64,000 bases of DNA, taken from positions 310,413 to 374,412 of the forward strand of contig NZ_JAGKTC010000001.1 of the NCBI RefSeq assembly GCF_017939625.1, given 5' to 3'. This document shows, in pieces, positions 1 to 8,344 of the stretch (within the stretch, counting starts at the first letter, position 1; every line of letters starts with the position of its first letter). Source of the stretch: Pseudoxanthomonas helianthi (GTDB lineage Bacteria; Pseudomonadota; Gammaproteobacteria; Xanthomonadales; Xanthomonadaceae). The notes under the pieces are model-generated. The model was not told the DNA's origin. It saw only the letters and a program-made list of their open reading frames with translations, and did not search any database. Made by a program: the position numbers and the translations under genes.

Positions 1-1041
1 GCCGCGGCTGACGATCAGCGCCAGCACCGTCGGCGCCACCGGCCCCAGCAGCAGCGGCAGATTGAACATCGGCGCATGTGGATCGGCCGAGAACACCACC
101 ACCAGCAGCACGGCGATGCTGACCAGCGCCCAGAGCATGATCACCAGCCCCGGGCCCTTGCGCGGCAGCAGCCAGCGGGTCACGGCGATCTGCACGACCA
201 CGGTCAGCAGGTTCGCGACCAGGTCGACGTCGGCGTGGAAGCGCGTGCGCGCCGCCGCGTCGGCGAAGGTCGCACCGGAGTAATCGATCATCAGCGCGTA
301 GTTGACCGTGCCGATGCCATCGGCCAGCAGCAGCAGCACGGCCATGCCGCGGATGAAGGGATCCGCGAAGATCTGCTTCAGGCCGTCCCACATGCCGCCG
401 CCGACCGCGTCCTCGTGGCCGGCTTCGTGCCGGCGCGCGCCATGCACGCGCGCCCAGCGGCCGAGCAGCACCACGCAAACGGTGGCGATGCCGAGCAGGC
501 TGGCCGACACCAGCAGCAATGGCGCCACGCCGATCACGTTGACCAGCGAGCGAGTCAGCGTAGGTCCAGCGAGCGCACCCAGGGTGCCGGCGACGGCGAT
601 GATCGGAAACAGCCTTTTCGACTGTTCCAGGCTCCAGATGTCGGACATGAATATCCAGAACACCGATACCACGATCAGGTTGAACACGCTGACCCAGACG
701 AAGAACACCATGCCCAGCATGCGCGGGCTGAGCAGGCCCACGTTGGTGAACGCCGGGATGAAGGCCAGCAGGCAGGCGATGAAGAACACGTACACCACCG
801 GTACCAGCACCCGGCGCGGCCAGCGCGAAGCCATGGCGGCGAATACCGGCGTCAGCACCAGCGTGGCGACGAAGGTCGCGGCGTAGAACCACGGCAACTG
901 GGTCGAACCGACCGCGGCCGACAACTGCTCCCGCACCGGGCGGATCACGTAATAGGCGGCCAGCACGCAGAAGAAATAGACGAAGGAAATGGCGACCCCG
1001 CGCCATTCTCCCGTGTGGATGCGTCCCTGGTTCGGCTGCAT
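1..1041 (-). CDS. Npt1/Npt2-like major facilitator transporter (3' end outside window)
   Basis: Read on the minus strand from an ATG at 1041; 347 codons are visible and the frame is still open at base 1, so the C-terminus is missing. The protein is a chain of hydrophobic helices with short charged loops. The first helix carries an AAYYVIRPVREQ stretch that I associate with the bacterial MFS branch related to ATP/ADP translocases (Npt1/Npt2). A longer hydrophilic loop near residues 190-215 fits the MFS central loop. Family members exchange or import nucleotides in obligate intracellular bacteria, but in free-living proteobacteria the substrate is unknown, so I assign none. The gene diverges from the GMC oxidoreductase at 1239, with about 200 bases between the starts. 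Confidence 0.6.
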   Translation of the reverse strand, partial: MQPNQGRIHTGEWRGVAISFVYFFCVLAAYYVIRPVREQLSAAVGSTQLPWFYAATFVATLVLTPVFAAMASRWPRRVLVPVVYVFFIACLLAFIPAFTNVGLLSPRMLGMVFFVWVSVFNLIVVSVFWIFMSDIWSLEQSKRLFPIIAVAGTLGALAGPTLTRSLVNVIGVAPLLLVSASLLGIATVCVVLLGRWARVHGARRHEAGHEDAVGGGMWDGLKQIFADPFIRGMAVLLLLADGIGTVNYALMIDYSGATFADAAARTRFHADVDLVANLLTVVVQIAVTRWLLPRKGPGLVIMLWALVSIAVLLVVVFSADPHAPMFNLPLLLGPVAPTVLALIVSRG

Positions 1042-1238
1042 GGCCCCGCTCTCGTCCACTTGGTCCGGCCTCGATTGCGCGCACGGTATCCGATGCACTG
1101 CAACATCGCCAGCGGAATTTCGCCTGCGGCGCGTTCCGGCTCAGGCGGTTGCCGTCCGTTGCCGGCCCCGATCCGGCTGAGAGCATTTGCTCTAGGCGCC
1201 CCCGATAGCTTCGGCCCGTCTTCGCCCCGGATCCATGC

Positions 1239-2825
1239 GTGTACGACTACATCATCATCGGCGCCGGCTCGGCCGGTTGCGTGCTGGCCTACCGGCTCAG
1301 CGAAGACCCAGGCACCAAGGTACTGCTGCTGGAAGCCGGCCCGCGCGACTGGCATCCCTTCATCCACATGCCCGCCGGCCTGGCCAAGCTGGTCGGCCGC
1401 AAGGGCATCAACTGGAACTACGACACCGCGCCGGAACCGCAGCTCGACAACCGCCGCCTGTGGTGGCCGCGCGGCAAGGTGCTGGGCGGCTCCAGTTCGA
1501 TCAACGCGATGTGCTACATCCGCGGCGCGCCCGGCGACTACGACGACTGGGCCGCGCAAGGTGCGGACGGCTGGAGCTGGAACGAAGTACTGCCCTACTT
1601 CAAGCGCGCCGAACGCAACGGCCGCGGCGCCGACGCGCTGCACGGCGCCGACGGCCCGCTGTACGTGTCCGACCTGCGCTACACCAATCCGCTGTCGGCC
1701 GCTTTCATCGAGGCCGGGCAGCGCATCGGCCTGGCCCATAACCGCGATTTCAACGGCGCGGAGCAGATGGGCGTCGGCTATTACCAGGTCACCCAGAAGG
1801 ACGGCGCGCGCTGTTCCGCCGCCGTGGCCTACTTGCACCCGATCAAGGACCGGCCGAACCTCGACATCGTCACCGGTGCGCTGGTGCGGCGCATCGTGAT
1901 CGAGAACGGACGCGCGGTCGGGGTCGACTACGCGCACGGCGGGCACGCCGCGCAAGCTCGTGCGCAACGCGAGGTGCTGCTCAGCGGCGGTGCGATCAAT
2001 TCGCCGCAACTGCTGATGCTGTCCGGCATCGGCCCGGCCGACGAGCTGCGCCGCCACGGCATCGATGTGCTCGCCGACGCGCCGCAGGTCGGGCGCAACC
2101 TGCAGGACCACCTCGACATCTGCACGCTGCAGCATTGCACCCAGCGCATTACCTACGACCGCGCCAGCGAGGCGAAGACCGCGTTCGACTACTTCCTGCG
2201 CGGCCATCGCGGACCGGGTAGCAGCAACATCGCCGAAGCCGGCGGCTTCGCACGTTCGTCGCTGGCCGCCGACGCGCGCGCCGACATCCAGTTCCACTTC
2301 ATCCCGGCGATGCTCGACGATCATGGTCGCCATCGCCTGCCTGGCGACGGCTATACCGTGCACGCCTGCTACCTGCGTCCGCGCAGCCGCGGGCGGATCG
2401 CACTGGCCAGCGCCGACCCGCGCGCGCAGGCGCGGATCGAGGCGAACTATCTCGGCGACGCTGAAGGCCACGACCTGAAGGCAATGGTCGAATGCGCGAA
2501 GATCTCGCGCGACCTGCTGGCGCAGGCGCCGTTCGACGCCTATCGCGGTGCGCCGATCTTCCCCGAGCGCAGCGACCTGGACGACGCCGGCCTGGTCGCC
2601 TTCATCCGTGCCAAGGCCGAGACCGTCTACCATCCGGTCGGCACCTGCCGCATGGGCAGCGACGCTTACGCCGTGGTCGATCCGCAGTTGCGCGTGCGCG
2701 GCGTGGACGGGCTGCGCGTGATCGACGCATCGGTGATGCCGACGCTGATCGGCGGCAATACCAACGCGCCCACGATCATGATCGCCGAGCGTGCTTCCGA
2801 CCTGATTCGCGGACGCGCGGCATAG
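1239..2825 (+). CDS. GMC-family FAD-dependent oxidoreductase (choline/alcohol dehydrogenase type)
   Basis: This 528-residue flavoenzyme oxidises an alcohol using FAD. The Rossmann motif GAGSAG lies at residues 8-13, the GMC signature around VLGGSSSIN at 81-89, and the C-terminal HPVGTCRMG from H465. The usual catalytic pair would be H465 and N509 (in GGNTNAPTI). Length is normal for choline dehydrogenase, 4-pyridoxate or long-chain alcohol dehydrogenase-like members, and the substrate cannot be read from sequence. The start is a GTG at 1239; an ATG at 1235 is in another frame. No betaine aldehyde dehydrogenase or BetI lies nearby, so a role in glycine-betaine synthesis is not supported. No signal peptide, so probably cytoplasmic or peripheral. 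Confidence 0.9.
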   Translation: MYDYIIIGAGSAGCVLAYRLSEDPGTKVLLLEAGPRDWHPFIHMPAGLAKLVGRKGINWNYDTAPEPQLDNRRLWWPRGKVLGGSSSINAMCYIRGAPGDYDDWAAQGADGWSWNEVLPYFKRAERNGRGADALHGADGPLYVSDLRYTNPLSAAFIEAGQRIGLAHNRDFNGAEQMGVGYYQVTQKDGARCSAAVAYLHPIKDRPNLDIVTGALVRRIVIENGRAVGVDYAHGGHAAQARAQREVLLSGGAINSPQLLMLSGIGPADELRRHGIDVLADAPQVGRNLQDHLDICTLQHCTQRITYDRASEAKTAFDYFLRGHRGPGSSNIAEAGGFARSSLAADARADIQFHFIPAMLDDHGRHRLPGDGYTVHACYLRPRSRGRIALASADPRAQARIEANYLGDAEGHDLKAMVECAKISRDLLAQAPFDAYRGAPIFPERSDLDDAGLVAFIRAKAETVYHPVGTCRMGSDAYAVVDPQLRVRGVDGLRVIDASVMPTLIGGNTNAPTIMIAERASDLIRGRAA

Positions 2826-2981
2826 TCCGACGAAGATGAATACGGCCAATCGTGACCGCTGTCGCATCGACAAAATTGTCAGCGGGATGAACAGGATGCG
2901 CGTTTAACTTCTTTTCGTTTGTGCGTAACCGGAAACCGCCGCTATCATCCGAAAATCCGGTAATGGCAGGCCCGCAGCACG

Positions 2982-4382
2982 ATGAAAGCGAATGGTAGGT
3001 GGCAACCCCCTCGTACCCTGCGGATCGGTTTGCTGGGTGCCTTGCTGCCGCTGACCCTCGCCTCCACCGCGCAGACGCCATTCCGCTGGAGCGCAAGCGC
3101 CGCGCCTGGTGCCTCCGCCTCGCGTTACGAGCCGGCGACCCAGCCCTTGGCCTATCGCACCTCGTCGTCCGCGTCGAAGGCGATGCCGCTGGCCCAAGGC
3201 TTCAACGTCTCCGAATTCGAAAGCCTGGCCGCCAGCATGACCGCCGGCCAGCGCGTGCCCGGCATGGCAATGGCCATCGTGCAGAACGGCCGCGTGCTCA
3301 GCGCGCGCGGTTATGGCGTCACCGACGTCGCCGCGCCCCAGCCGATCGACGCGCACACCGTGTTCCGCCTGGCTTCGCTGTCGAAGAGCTTCGCCGGCAC
3401 CCTGACCGGCCTGCTGGTCGACGACGGCACCCTGCGCTGGGACACCAAAGTCGCCGATTACGTGCGCGACTTCCAGCTCAGCGACCCCTACGCGACGCGC
3501 CAGCTGACCGTAGCCGACCTGCTCAGCCATCGCACCGGCCTGAAAGTGCACAACGCCTTCGACCGGGACATCGAAGCCGACGCCGACTACATGACCGTCG
3601 CGCACAAGCTGGCCTACGCGCCGATGGAGTGCGCACCGGGCCAGTGCTACGCCTACCAGAACGTCGCCTTCAGCCTGGTGGGCGACGTGATCCAGGCGGC
3701 GACCGGCAACGACTACGCACAGCTGGTGAACCAGCGCATCTTCAAGCCGCTGGGCATGAGCGACGCCAGCGTCGGCCTCGGCGGAATTTCGTCGAGCGCG
3801 CGCTGGGCGCGTCCGCACACGCGCGGCCGCAACGGCTGGGTATCGCAGGTGCCGAAGCCGACCTATTACCGCCTGCCGCCCGCCGCCGGCGTCAACGCCA
3901 GCGTCAGCGACATGGCGCAATGGCTGATCGCCCAGACCGGGCATCGCCCCGACGTGCTGTCGGCGCCATTGCTGGCCACCTTGCATGCGCCGCTGGTTTC
4001 CACCCCGGGCGAGATGCGCGCCGGCTGGCGCCGCGACCGCATCTGGTCGGCGGGTTACGCGCTGGGCTGGCGGGTGTTCGACTATGCCGGCCATCCGGTG
4101 GTGTTCCATGCCGGCGCGGTGCAAGGCTACCGCGGCCTGGTCGCGCTGGTGCCGGAACGCGACCTCGGCATCGCCATCCTGTGGAATAGCGAGAGCCCCA
4201 TGCCGTCCGGCCTGCTGCCGACGATCCTCGACCGCGCGATCGGCTTGCCGGCGCAACGTTGGCTGGACATGCCCGACGACGAATTGCTGCTGGCCGAAGC
4301 GCCAGCGGCGACGCCCGCAACGCCGGGCAACGACAAGCCGGCCGGCGTGGTCAGCGGCCAGGCGACGGCCTCGCCGAAGTAA
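2982..4382 (+). CDS. Exported class-C beta-lactamase-fold serine hydrolase
   Basis: This 466-residue protein has a basic N-terminus and a hydrophobic stretch at about residues 13-29 ending in AST-A, consistent with a Sec signal peptide. The catalytic set of the beta-lactamase/transpeptidase-like family is visible: S132-L-S-K135 (SxxK), Y225-Q-N227 (YxN) and H376-A-G378 (HxG, in place of KTG). The family includes AmpC beta-lactamases, EstB-type esterases and D-aminopeptidases. HxG is usual for esterase/peptidase-like members, so antibiotic hydrolysis should not be assumed. The last 35 residues are Ala/Pro-rich and probably disordered. The gene stands alone and ends 17 bases from the convergent SRPBCC gene. 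Confidence 0.85.
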   Translation: MKANGRWQPPRTLRIGLLGALLPLTLASTAQTPFRWSASAAPGASASRYEPATQPLAYRTSSSASKAMPLAQGFNVSEFESLAASMTAGQRVPGMAMAIVQNGRVLSARGYGVTDVAAPQPIDAHTVFRLASLSKSFAGTLTGLLVDDGTLRWDTKVADYVRDFQLSDPYATRQLTVADLLSHRTGLKVHNAFDRDIEADADYMTVAHKLAYAPMECAPGQCYAYQNVAFSLVGDVIQAATGNDYAQLVNQRIFKPLGMSDASVGLGGISSSARWARPHTRGRNGWVSQVPKPTYYRLPPAAGVNASVSDMAQWLIAQTGHRPDVLSAPLLATLHAPLVSTPGEMRAGWRRDRIWSAGYALGWRVFDYAGHPVVFHAGAVQGYRGLVALVPERDLGIAILWNSESPMPSGLLPTILDRAIGLPAQRWLDMPDDELLLAEAPAATPATPGNDKPAGVVSGQATASPK

Positions 4383-4399
4383 TCCCGAGTCGCACCGGC

Positions 4400-4951
4400 T
4401 CAGGCCGGCGGACTCTCCAGCACCTGCTTCAACTTGGCCAGTCCGCGCTCGAAGTCCGGACCGATCAGCTTGTCCATCAGCAACCCGAACCACGCGCCGA
4501 GCCAGCGCTCGAGCAGGTTGTCGCTCGGCTTGCTGTCGAAACCCCAGGTCACCCTGCTTCCCGCGCCGCCGGCGACGATGGTGTAGGTGGCGATCGCCTT
4601 GCCCTGGCTGCCGAAATCCAGGTCGACGACCACCTTGCTGTCGGGAACGCTCTCCAGGATGGTTTGCGCGCCGCTGCCGACTTCCGGCTTCTGGCTGGTC
4701 CAGCGCATCTTCGCGCCGGCGCCGGAAGCAGGCCCTTCATAGCTGTACTGCGCCTGCGGATCCAGTCCGGCCCACGGCGACCACTCGTTGAAGCGCTGGA
4801 ACGAATTCAGCACGGCGAACACTTCCGCCGGTGGGCGCGCGATGGCGACCGACCGCTCCACATGCGTACTGGCCGGCAGCACCAGGCCGCCCACGACGAA
4901 TGCCACGCCCAGCAGCAGCACCAGGCCCAAGGCCCACTTCAGGAATCTCAT
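4400..4951 (-). CDS. SRPBCC (polyketide cyclase-like) family membrane-anchored protein
   Basis: This 183-residue protein has one N-terminal membrane helix (about residues 4-27) followed by an SRPBCC-type START-like fold. Visible family features are the early ERSVAIARPPAEVFAVL strand-helix and the late helix before the stop. Such domains form a hydrophobic pocket for lipids or other small molecules; no ligand can be named. I chose the ATG at 4951 because GGGGAGAGGG lies just upstream. The frame is open 24 codons further to 5023, but that part would run into the terminator of the histone gene. Expression is probably independent, since that terminator separates the two genes. Confidence 0.8.
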   Translation of the reverse strand: MRFLKWALGLVLLLGVAFVVGGLVLPASTHVERSVAIARPPAEVFAVLNSFQRFNEWSPWAGLDPQAQYSYEGPASGAGAKMRWTSQKPEVGSGAQTILESVPDSKVVVDLDFGSQGKAIATYTIVAGGAGSRVTWGFDSKPSDNLLERWLGAWFGLLMDKLIGPDFERGLAKLKQVLESPPA

Positions 4952-5001
4952 CGCGCCCTCTCCCCGTTGGGAACGGCGGCAGGTTACACCCGCGCATAAA
5001 A

Positions 5002-5038
5002 AAACTCTCCCCCCGCTGGGCACCGGGGAGGAGAGTTT
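5002..5038 (-). terminator. Rho-independent terminator of the H1-like histone gene
   Basis: A 9-bp perfect stem, AAACTCTCC at 5002-5010 with GGAGAGTTT at 5030-5038, is extended by the C-run/G-run next to the loop. On the minus strand it is followed directly by seven T residues. It lies 40 bases after the stop codon of the gene ending at 5078. Confidence 0.85.
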
Positions 5039-5077
5039 CAGGTGTCGCTTACAGTCTTACGGTCTTATCGGGGTCGC

Positions 5078-5440
5078 TCAGATCAACGGAGCCGGGGTGG
5101 CCGGCAGCGCTACCGGAGCAGCTTTCTTCTTAGCCTTTTTGGCGGCCTTTTTGGCCGGCTTCTTGGCGGCCTTCTTCGCGGCCTTCTTCTTGGTGGCCTT
5201 CTTCGCGGCCTTCTTCGCCGGCTTCTTGGCTACCTTCTTGGTGGCCTTCTTCGCGGCCTTCTTGGCGACCTTGCGGACGGCCTTCTTGGTGGTCTTCTTG
5301 GCAGCCTTCTTCGCCGGCTTCTTCGCAGCCTTCTTGGCGACCTTCTTGGCGGCCTTCTTCACGGTCTTCTTGGTCGCCTTCTTGGCGGCCTTCTTGGCCG
5401 GCTTCTTGGCGGCCTTCTTAGCAGCTTTCTTCGTTGCCAT
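5078..5440 (-). CDS. Histone H1-like (AlgP/AlgR3-like) Lys/Ala-repeat protein
   Basis: This 120-residue protein is almost entirely K, A, P, T and V, in a KKAAKKPAKKA-type repeat with a short neutral tail (PVALPATPAPLI). It has no globular domain and resembles the C-terminal tail of eukaryotic H1. The bacterial relatives are AlgP of Pseudomonas and Hc1-like proteins, which bind DNA non-specifically and condense it. A good Shine-Dalgarno (GAGGAG) precedes the ATG at 5440, and a strong terminator follows. The repeats are imperfect at DNA level but recur every 9-30 bases, so copy number may vary between strains. A second nucleoid protein of H-NS type lies at 53540. Confidence 0.85.
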   Translation of the reverse strand: MATKKAAKKAAKKPAKKAAKKATKKTVKKAAKKVAKKAAKKPAKKAAKKTTKKAVRKVAKKAAKKATKKVAKKPAKKAAKKATKKKAAKKAAKKPAKKAAKKAKKKAAPVALPATPAPLI

Positions 5441-5604
5441 GTTATGGCTCCTCGTCAGTTAACTGTGATGGGTACTACGCGTAGCTAAAAGCCCAGTTTC
5501 AACAAAACGCCACGGGGATCGGACCCGCAGGCAGCCGCCGACGCGCCAGGCGCGTTGGAGCGGATTGGACGGAGGCGCCAAAAGCGGTGCCTCCTACACA
5601 TACG

Positions 5605-5635
5605 AAAACACCCGCGCCGGAACCGGCACGGGTGT
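5605..5635 (-). terminator. Rho-independent terminator closing a small unannotated transcript
   Basis: The inverted repeat is ACACCCG at 5608-5614 with CGGGTGT at 5629-5635, extended inward by CCGG/CCGG around an AA loop. On the minus strand it is followed by TTTTCG. The plus-strand side has no T-run, so it acts leftward. No conventional gene ends just upstream of it, which is the reason for proposing the transcript at 5638-5831. Confidence 0.6.
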
Positions 5636-5637
5636 CG

Positions 5638-5766
5638 TCATAGGATTCTTTCGGGGTGGCCGGACGTTTGCTCGCGCTTTCCGCGGGGGACACGAAACCT
5701 GCGTACTGTTTGACCAAGGTACGGGCGGAAGGCCGTTTCGTTGTCCGTTTCGTCGCGATGGTCCAT
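5638..5766 (-). CDS. Possible 42-residue small protein in a promoter-terminator bracket
   Basis: This short reading frame begins MDHRDETDNE and ends with a TGA at 5638-5640, three bases before the terminator hairpin. The transcript would start near 5797 from a promoter with a perfect -35 box. The product is hydrophilic, acidic at first and then Arg-rich, with no recognised domain. Support for translation is weak: the purine-rich AAGAGGG runs straight into the ATG with almost no spacing. A competing frame from an ATG at 5793 reads a Lys/Arg/Thr-rich peptide (ATKRTTKRPSAR) but continues through the terminator. The unit could equally be an untranslated small RNA. Confidence 0.2.
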   Translation of the reverse strand: MDHRDETDNETAFRPYLGQTVRRFRVPRGKREQTSGHPERIL

Positions 5767-5802
5767 CCCTCTTGCGCAGGCATGCGCTTTCTGTTGGGGC
5801 GA

Positions 5803-5831
5803 AACCTAATCACGGTTTTTTCGGGTGTCAA
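5803..5831 (-). promoter_or_regulatory. Sigma-70-type promoter with perfect -35 box
   Basis: On the minus strand TTGACA (5831-5826) is followed after exactly 17 bases by TAGGTT (5808-5803). The -35 box is a full consensus match, while the -10 keeps T1, A2 and T6. The predicted start is near 5796, giving a transcript of about 190 nt to the terminator at 5605-5635. Confidence 0.5.
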
Positions 5832-6275
5832 CAGTCCGGCGAAAAAAATTTGCGCCGCCGCCGCCGCCGGCCGACCGCGCGCATCCCCGCTGCGACCGCT
5901 TCGCCGTCGCCGGCGGAACGCGCGCCATGCTTGGCGCAAGAACGCGCGCAAAAGAAAAAGCGCGCTTTTCAAGTTGTTTTTTCGCGCACGCATATCGGGA
6001 AGTCGTTCGATGCATCGCACGCGCGGGCATCGCCGGTACGTGCCGCGCGCGTCCGGAAAGGAATAAATCGCGGCTGAAAATTTCTTGCTCGGGAAGTCCC
6101 GATTTCGCGTCGCACAAGCCCCGATGCGCGCGAACTGCGCAAACTTTTCGGCTTGGCGACGCCATCCCGGAGGCGTCGTCGATGCCGCTTCGTCCTGTCG
6201 ACGATGGTTGCGAACGCTTCCGATCGACGTCGCGATTGCCGCCTCCGGGGACGACCGCGATGGACGGCGGGCATG
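5832..6275. other. Non-coding stretch between the small transcript and gcvH
   Basis: I see no credible gene here. Long open frames exist on both strands, but they are Arg-rich and lack a Shine-Dalgarno, as expected of GC-rich non-coding DNA. A run of GCC triplets lies at about 5853-5872. Base composition varies more than in neighbouring genes, with A/T clusters near 5840 and 5955-5985. Confidence 0.5.
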
Positions 6276-6306
6276 AAAAAACCCGCGTCGTCGCCGACGC
6301 GGGTTT
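6276..6306 (-). terminator. Rho-independent terminator of gcvH
   Basis: A perfect 12-bp stem, AAACCCGCGTCG (6279-6290) with its complement at 6295-6306, has a TCGC loop. On the minus strand it ends in a T-run. It begins 27 bases after the gcvH stop codon. Confidence 0.9.
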
Positions 6307-6332
6307 CGATCAGCCGATGCGCCCGGAAGGAA

Positions 6333-6728
6333 TCAGTGATCCTCTTCTTCCAGCAGCTCGGCGTAGTCGTCCGGCGACAGCAGGTCGTTGAGCTGGTCCG
6401 GCTCGCTCGCTTCGATGACGTACAGCCAGCCTTCGCCGTAGGCGTCCTCGTTGATCGTTTCCGGCTTGTCGGACAGGGCCGAATTGACTTCGACCACGGT
6501 GCCGCCGACCGGCGCGTAGACGTCCGAAGCGGCCTTCACCGATTCGACCACCGCGCTGGCGGCGCCGGCTTCGACCTTGTCGCCGACGTTCGGCAGCTCG
6601 ACGTAGACCAGGTCGCCCAGCAGGCCTTGCGCGTGGTCGGAGATGCCGACGGTGACGCGGCCGTTGCCTTCGACGCGTGCCCATTCGTGGGACTTGAGGA
6701 ACTTGAGGTCGCCAGGAATCTCGCTCAT
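6333..6728 (-). CDS. gcvH: Glycine cleavage system H protein
   Basis: This 131-residue lipoyl carrier shuttles the aminomethyl group of glycine from the P protein to the T protein in the cytoplasm. The lipoyl-lysine is K65 in [10 protein letters not shown], and the surrounding lipoyl-domain fold ([17 protein letters not shown], then [10 protein letters not shown]) is complete. Length matches E. coli GcvH. It follows gcvT by 69 bases on the same strand and ends at a strong terminator, so gcvT-gcvH is probably one unit. The P protein and L protein genes are not in the window. The Asp/Glu-rich tail (LLEEEDH) is normal for the family. Confidence 0.97.
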   Translation of the reverse strand: MSEIPGDLKFLKSHEWARVEGNGRVTVGISDHAQGLLGDLVYVELPNVGDKVEAGAASAVVESVKAASDVYAPVGGTVVEVNSALSDKPETINEDAYGEGWLYVIEASEPDQLNDLLSPDDYAELLEEEDH

Positions 6729-6797
6729 GGGTGCTCCGGATATCGTTACGTTGGGGGTGTGAGTGGGCGCTAGTTTAGAGCGGATGCGTCGGCAAAG

Positions 6798-7904
6798 TCA
6801 GCCGAGCATGCCGGGTTGCGGCTGGCCGTCGCGGACGAACGGGAACTTGACCACGCGCACCGGGATTTCCTTGCCGCGGATGTCGACGCGCACTTCACCG
6901 GGGTCGCCCGCCGGCACGCGGGCGAAGGCGATGGCCTTGCCCAGGGTCGGCGAGAAGGTGCCGCTGAGGATCTCGCCTTCGCCGTTCGCGGTCAGCACTT
7001 TCTGGCCGTGGCGCAGCACGCCCTTCTCGTCCATCACCAGGCCGATCATCTGCCGCGCGGTGCCGGCCGCCTTCTGCTGCTCCAGCGCCGCGCGGCCGGT
7101 GAAGTCGCGTCCTTCATCCAGCGCGACGGTCCAGGCCAGCGCCGCCTCGAACGGGGAAACGGAGTCGTCCATGTCCTGGCCATACAGGTTCATGCCGGCT
7201 TCCAGCCGCAGCGTGTCGCGCGCGCCCAGGCCGGCCGGCTTCACCCCCGCGGCCAGCAACGCATTCCAGAACGCCACGGTCTGCGCCTCGGGAACGATCA
7301 CCTCGAAACCGTCCTCGCCGGTGTAGCCGGTACGGGCGACGAACACGGTGATGCCGTCGGCGGTCAGCGCTTCGCGCGCGCTGAAGCGGACCAGCTTGGA
7401 GACCGGGGCGCGGTCTTCCTCGCGCAGCAGGCCGATCACCTTGTCGCGGGCGTTGGGCCCCTGTACCGCGACCATGCCGAACTCGGGACGCTCGCGGACT
7501 TCGACGGCGAACGGCTTGGCCTGCTCCGCGATCCACGCCAGGTCCTTGTCGCGGGTGGCCGCATTGACCACCAGGCGGAACCAGTCCTCGGACATGAAAT
7601 AGACGATCAGGTCGTCGATCACCCCGCCCTGCGGGTTCAACATGGCGGTGTACAACGCCTTGCCCGGCTTCTGCAGCTTGTCCACCGAGTTGGCGACCAG
7701 CTTGCGCAGGAAGTCGCGCGTATTGGCGCCGTGCAGGTCGACCACGGTCATGTGGCTGACGTCGAACATGCCCGCGTCGCGTCGCACCTGGTGGTGTTCG
7801 TCGATCTGCGAGCCGTAGTGGATCGGCATGTCCCAGCCGCCGAAGTCGACCATCTTGGCGCCGAGCGCGCGGTGGGTGTCGTTGAGGATGGTCTTCTGGG
7901 TCAT
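6798..7904 (-). CDS. gcvT: Aminomethyltransferase (glycine cleavage T protein)
   Basis: This 368-residue enzyme transfers the one-carbon unit from the aminomethyl-lipoyl H protein to tetrahydrofolate, releasing ammonia. Family landmarks are all present: an N-terminal [18 protein letters not shown], the MFDVSHM block, [13 protein letters not shown], and the [14 protein letters not shown] folate-site block before the C-terminal barrel. Length is typical. The upstream leader is only about 160 bases and shows no tandem glycine aptamer, so the glycine-riboswitch control known in some bacteria is not supported here. gcvH follows in the same direction. Confidence 0.97.
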   Translation of the reverse strand: MTQKTILNDTHRALGAKMVDFGGWDMPIHYGSQIDEHHQVRRDAGMFDVSHMTVVDLHGANTRDFLRKLVANSVDKLQKPGKALYTAMLNPQGGVIDDLIVYFMSEDWFRLVVNAATRDKDLAWIAEQAKPFAVEVRERPEFGMVAVQGPNARDKVIGLLREEDRAPVSKLVRFSAREALTADGITVFVARTGYTGEDGFEVIVPEAQTVAFWNALLAAGVKPAGLGARDTLRLEAGMNLYGQDMDDSVSPFEAALAWTVALDEGRDFTGRAALEQQKAAGTARQMIGLVMDEKGVLRHGQKVLTANGEGEILSGTFSPTLGKAIAFARVPAGDPGEVRVDIRGKEIPVRVVKFPFVRDGQPQPGMLG

Positions 7905-8067
7905 GGCGTCCGGAGTGGGCTGGAGAAAACCCGATTATCGCAGACCGGCCCATGTCGCTGTCCGCCCCGTGCCGGCGGTGGCGTTTTCTGGGTTGGAGCA
8001 CGGCGATCCGGACGCCGAGGCTCCGCGTCCGATATCACGATTCGCCTACAAGGAAGGAGGAGTTCCA

Positions 8068-8298
8068 ATGGCAACCAAGAAAAGATTGCCGATGTCCGTC
8101 GTCACCAACCCGATCTGGCTGTGGCTTTTCAAGCACGGCTGGGAAGATCCGGAATGGGGCCGTCGCCCGGCCGACCAGATCGGCATCCAGCTCGCCCTGC
8201 ACGACCTGGCGGGAATGATCGCCGACGACAAGGTCCGTACCGGCATTCAGTCCACACTCGATTCCGCCATCGCGAAAACGGCCCGCGCCATCGGCTGA
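8068..8298 (+). CDS. Small conserved-looking protein of unknown function
   Basis: This 76-residue protein starts at an ATG preceded by a very strong Shine-Dalgarno (AGGAAGGAGG at 8051-8060), the best in this part of the window. It starts MATKKRLP, followed by an aromatic patch (NPIWLWLFKHGWEDPEWGRR) and a helical C-terminal half. I recognise no domain. The aromatic patch could contact a membrane or a protein partner, but that is a guess. It stands alone, divergent from gcvT and convergent with nfeD. A hairpin with GGACGC/GCGTCC arms lies at about 8009-8030 in its leader. Confidence 0.75.
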   Translation: MATKKRLPMSVVTNPIWLWLFKHGWEDPEWGRRPADQIGIQLALHDLAGMIADDKVRTGIQSTLDSAIAKTARAIG

Positions 8299-8344
8299 TC
8301 GAATGCGGGCGGCTTTCTCGCGGATGGCCGCCCGCACTGCGCGC

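Noticed and set aside
945-2873. 642-codon open frame on the minus strand opposite the GMC oxidoreductase
   Set aside because: It is the antisense of a well-supported enzyme, has Arg/Ala-rich codon-shadow composition, no ribosome site and no domain. Many such long antisense frames occur in this GC-rich DNA and were all left out.
2982-4382. Antibiotic-resistance beta-lactamase
   Set aside because: The fold matches, but the third motif is HAG rather than KTG and there is no AmpR neighbour, so esterase or peptidase activity is more likely.
5078-5440. CRISPR-like or simple tandem repeat array
   Set aside because: The repetitiveness is explained by a Lys/Ala-repeat protein with a good ribosome site and a terminator. 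Repeats are not evenly spaced with unique spacers.
5499-6020. 173-codon open frame on the minus strand
   Set aside because: It reads straight through the terminator at 5605-5635, ends in unrelated sequence and is Arg-rich without a family match. Only the shorter promoter-terminator unit inside it is kept as a candidate.
7905-8067. Glycine riboswitch before gcvT
   Set aside because: The leader is only about 160 bases and lacks the tandem aptamer core. The single GGACGC hairpin is not enough.
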